Below, piece by piece: positions 62,051 through 64,000 of a stretch of DNA of 64,000 nt. The notes below the pieces were generated by a model. The model was not told the DNA's origin. It was given only the letters and a program-made list of their open reading frames with translations, and ran no database searches. Source of the stretch: Erythrocercus mccallii (Eukaryota > Chordata > Aves > Passeriformes > Dicruridae). The first letter of the stretch is position 1, and each line of letters begins with the position of its first letter. Where the stretch lies: NCBI GenBank assembly GCA_013397435.1, contig VZRG01002285.1, positions 26,175-90,174 on the forward strand, in the 5' to 3' direction. The position numbers and the translations under genes are program-made.

Positions 62051-62766
62051 GACCTTTAGCCGTCCCTGCTGACGTGGGAAACCGAAGACCCCAAATTGCT
62101 CATGTCCAGGCTGCTTCGAGGCCGCGGGTGTGGGGTGTTGTGTTGAAGCAGCATGTGGGCTGGGAGGGGTGGAAGGCCCATGCGTGTGCTTGTGGAGGAG
62201 TTGCCACAAAACAGGTCATGGGAACGGGAAAAGGTCTAAACGTTGTAACAACAGGCAGCTGTGATATAGTTCAGGGCATCCATAGGTTCCCATGCATTTC
62301 TGCTCATTCCTGTTGGTGGTTCAGCATATAGGGGATACTTATGAGGAAAACCTAACATTGTTCAGGAAGAGGGATGCTCTGGTCCAGTGAAGTAGTCTCC
62401 CTGCTTCCCTTGGGACAAGGATTACATTAGTTGAAGAAGAAAAGGAAAGTTCCCAGCACTGCCCTTTGGAAAAGAGCTGTTTCCCTCACATACACGGGAT
62501 TTGAATTATTCCTTTGAGCAAGATGAACCCTATGCTTGCTTTTTCTCCAGGCTCTTCCAGCTGGACAATGAAGCAGATGCCTTGGTGTACTTTGAGCAAT
62601 ATGCCCGGCAGCTGCGCCCTTTCTACGAGAGCTCATGCCAGCCCTTGTCTCTAGAGGAGCTCCAGCAGCTCAGCGACTGTGTCCGCAGCTACCCCACCTG
62701 GTCCCCTGCACACATTGCCGTGGAGTTTGGCCGCCGGGAGATCTTCCGGCACAATCACATCCTGAG
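61832..62766 (+). CDS. PLA2G6: Calcium-independent phospholipase A2 beta, first two coding exons (partial, continues off the window)
   Basis: Exon 61832-62040 encodes MQFFGRLLDTFNSVTQIFSN onward and ends in a GT donor. Exon 62551-62766 encodes LFQLDNEADALVYFEQYARQ to the HNHIL segment, and the frame agrees across the junction. This is the N-terminal regulatory region of iPLA2-beta. In the full protein (about 800 residues) it is followed by ankyrin repeats, the GTSTG lipase motif and a calmodulin-binding C-terminus, all of which would lie to the right. The enzyme releases fatty acids from the sn-2 position of phospholipids without needing calcium; human mutations cause infantile neuroaxonal dystrophy. 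The second exon appears to end in a GC donor (CTGAG|gcaagg). The end given is the last coding base in the window. Confidence 0.93.
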
Positions 62767-63093
62767 GCAAGGAGCAGGGTGTCTCCAGGGGGTCGGTGCT
62801 CAGAACGAGCTTGGGAGGGCAGGCTGGCCTGTATTACAGTATCCCTTCTTTGCTGTGGAAGCTGTTTGGTGGGTTTCAACCTGCTGCTGCAGAGCCTGGA
62901 GCTCTGGTGTTTGAAGTAAAGGATTGAAGTGTCCTGCTAGAGACACTGGTTAGGCTACTACAGCCCTTGTGGAGCAGATTTTTGCAGGGGGTTTTTGCTC
63001 ATTTTTAAGCTATAAGAGTGGAGGTACAGTAGGACTGTCTGGAAACAGTTTTTGGCCACAAGGCCTTGCTTTTTTTTCATGGGGAAGTTCTGC

Positions 63094-63666
63094 TGTGATT
63101 TAGCCCCAGCCAGCAGGCAAGCCCCATGCAGCCGCACCTCACTCCCCCACCAGAGGAAGTGGGGAGAGAATCGAAAGGGCAAAAGGTAGAAAACCTGGGT
63201 TGAGATAACGAAAAGGAAAGCAAAAGCCATGTACACAAGCAAAGTAAAACAAGGAATTGAATCACTGCTTCCCATGGGCAAGCAGGTGTTCCACCACCCC
63301 CAGGGCCTCATCACACCTCATGGTGACTTAGGAAGGCAAACACCATCACTCCAAATGTCCCCCCGCTTCCTCCTTCTCCTCACACTTTATATACTAAGCA
63401 TGATGTCATATGGGCTGGAAGATCCTTTGGTCAGTTGAGGTCACGTGTCCCAGCTGTGTTTCCTCTCAGCCTCCCTTGCACCTTCAGTTTCCTTACTAGT
63501 AGGTCAATATGAAAAGCAGAAAAGGCCTTGGTTGTGTGTAAACCGTGCTTAGCAATAACAAAAACATCTCTTTATTGTCAACTCTGTGTTCAGGACAAAT
63601 CCAAAACACAGTCCCACACCAGCCACTGTGAAGAAAGTTAACTCTACCCGAGCCAAAAGCAGCACA
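63094..63666 (+). mobile_element. Solo LTR of an avian endogenous retrovirus in PLA2G6 intron
   Basis: The sequence follows an LTR I recognise as widespread in neoavian genomes. It starts TGTGATTTAGCCCCAGCCAG, has GCTTCCCATGGGCAAGCAGG in the middle, and a TATA region TTTATATACTAAGCATGATG. It then shows AAGCAGAAAAGGCCTTGG, AGCAATAACAAAAACATC and ends near CCAAAAGCAGCACA. No gag, pol or env sequence adjoins it, so it is a recombination-derived solo LTR. It is in the sense orientation of PLA2G6. The exact family name is not asserted. Confidence 0.8.
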
Positions 63667-63820
63667 AATTTACTGAGGATAGGGCAGACTTATGAGGAGT
63701 TAGGAGACTGGAGGGCAAATGGCAGCATCATCGCCAGGTTGCTGACTGTAACCTGTCTCCTGCCTTCCTTTGGGCAGGGGGAGCTAATCCGATATGAAGG
63801 ACAGGAAAAAGAGCAGCATG

Positions 63821-64000
63821 TCAGGGAGAGAGTCCAGGGAAGGGCTGCATGATGGCCCTTCCCTCTGCTTCTTTCCTGGCAAGAGGCTGGGCTTTCCTGA
63901 ATTTCATGGTTCGCACCAGATGGGACAGATGTGGAGAGTACTCCTGTGTCAGCTCTTGGAACAGCTGCATGCCCTCCTCCTCCACGTGGCCATTCCTGGG
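63821..64000 (-). other. Unassigned open reading frame entering from the right edge (59 codons to stop)
   Basis: On the minus strand the frame is open from the window edge to a TGA at 63823-63821. The peptide (PRNGHVEEEGMQLFQELTQE, then YSPHLSHLVRTMKFRKAQPL, then ARKEAEGRAIMQPFPGLSP) is charged and amphipathic, with a composition like a real soluble protein. I do not recognise a family. It lies inside the expected PLA2G6 gene but on the opposite strand. It may be the last exon of a nested gene, a retrocopy or chance. Confidence 0.25.

Noticed and set aside
1..64000. CRISPR array, tRNA, rRNA, bacterial operon, phage or toxin system
   Set aside because: No regularly spaced direct repeats of array type, no cloverleaf sequences and no prokaryotic gene organisation; all recognised genes are vertebrate with spliceosomal introns.

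Overview
The window is bird genomic DNA. Coding exons are short, have canonical splice sites and are separated by kilobase-scale introns. The interspersed repeats are chicken-repeat-1 (CR1) LINE tails and avian-type retroviral LTRs, one of which belongs to a family I remember as abundant in songbird and other neoavian genomes. No bacterial-type operon, CRISPR array, rRNA or tRNA was seen.

Four protein genes can be read, in the order CSNK1E (+), TMEM184B (+), MAFF (-), PLA2G6 (+, running off the right edge). As I recall it, human 22q13.1 has the same set in the same relative order and orientation, so this is a conserved syntenic block. CSNK1E (casein kinase 1 epsilon) is complete for coding sequence: ATG at 3126, stop at 20306, nine coding exons, 416 residues, then a 3'UTR that contains its own intron and ends after the AATAAA at 22343. 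TMEM184B begins about 1.5 kb further on, in a CpG island at 23.8-24.7 kb. A 13 kb first intron follows, then eight constant coding exons (37421-53887, 410 residues). A candidate 24-nt in-frame microexon lies at 52578-52601, and a long AT-rich 3'UTR ends near 56.9 kb.

MAFF, a small Maf bZIP repressor of 149 residues, is transcribed towards TMEM184B. It has a 1.6 kb 3'UTR with two AU-rich nonamers, and its non-coding first exon sits in a second CpG island (60.4-62.0 kb). PLA2G6 (calcium-independent phospholipase A2 beta) starts in the same island in the opposite direction, so MAFF and PLA2G6 appear to share a bidirectional promoter. Only the first two PLA2G6 coding exons, which precede the ankyrin repeats, are inside the window.

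The rest is intron and short intergenic DNA with CR1 fragments of different ages, five probable solo LTRs, and small simple repeats. I found no wholly new multi-gene system. The observations most worth checking are regulatory or RNA-processing features of known genes: the TMEM184B microexon, its leader (uORF plus a start codon ending exactly at a splice donor), the CSNK1E 3'UTR intron, a probable GC-AG intron in PLA2G6, the MAFF/PLA2G6 divergent promoter with a triple repeat, a pair of inverted LTRs with similar ends, and an unexplained minus-strand ORF at the right edge.
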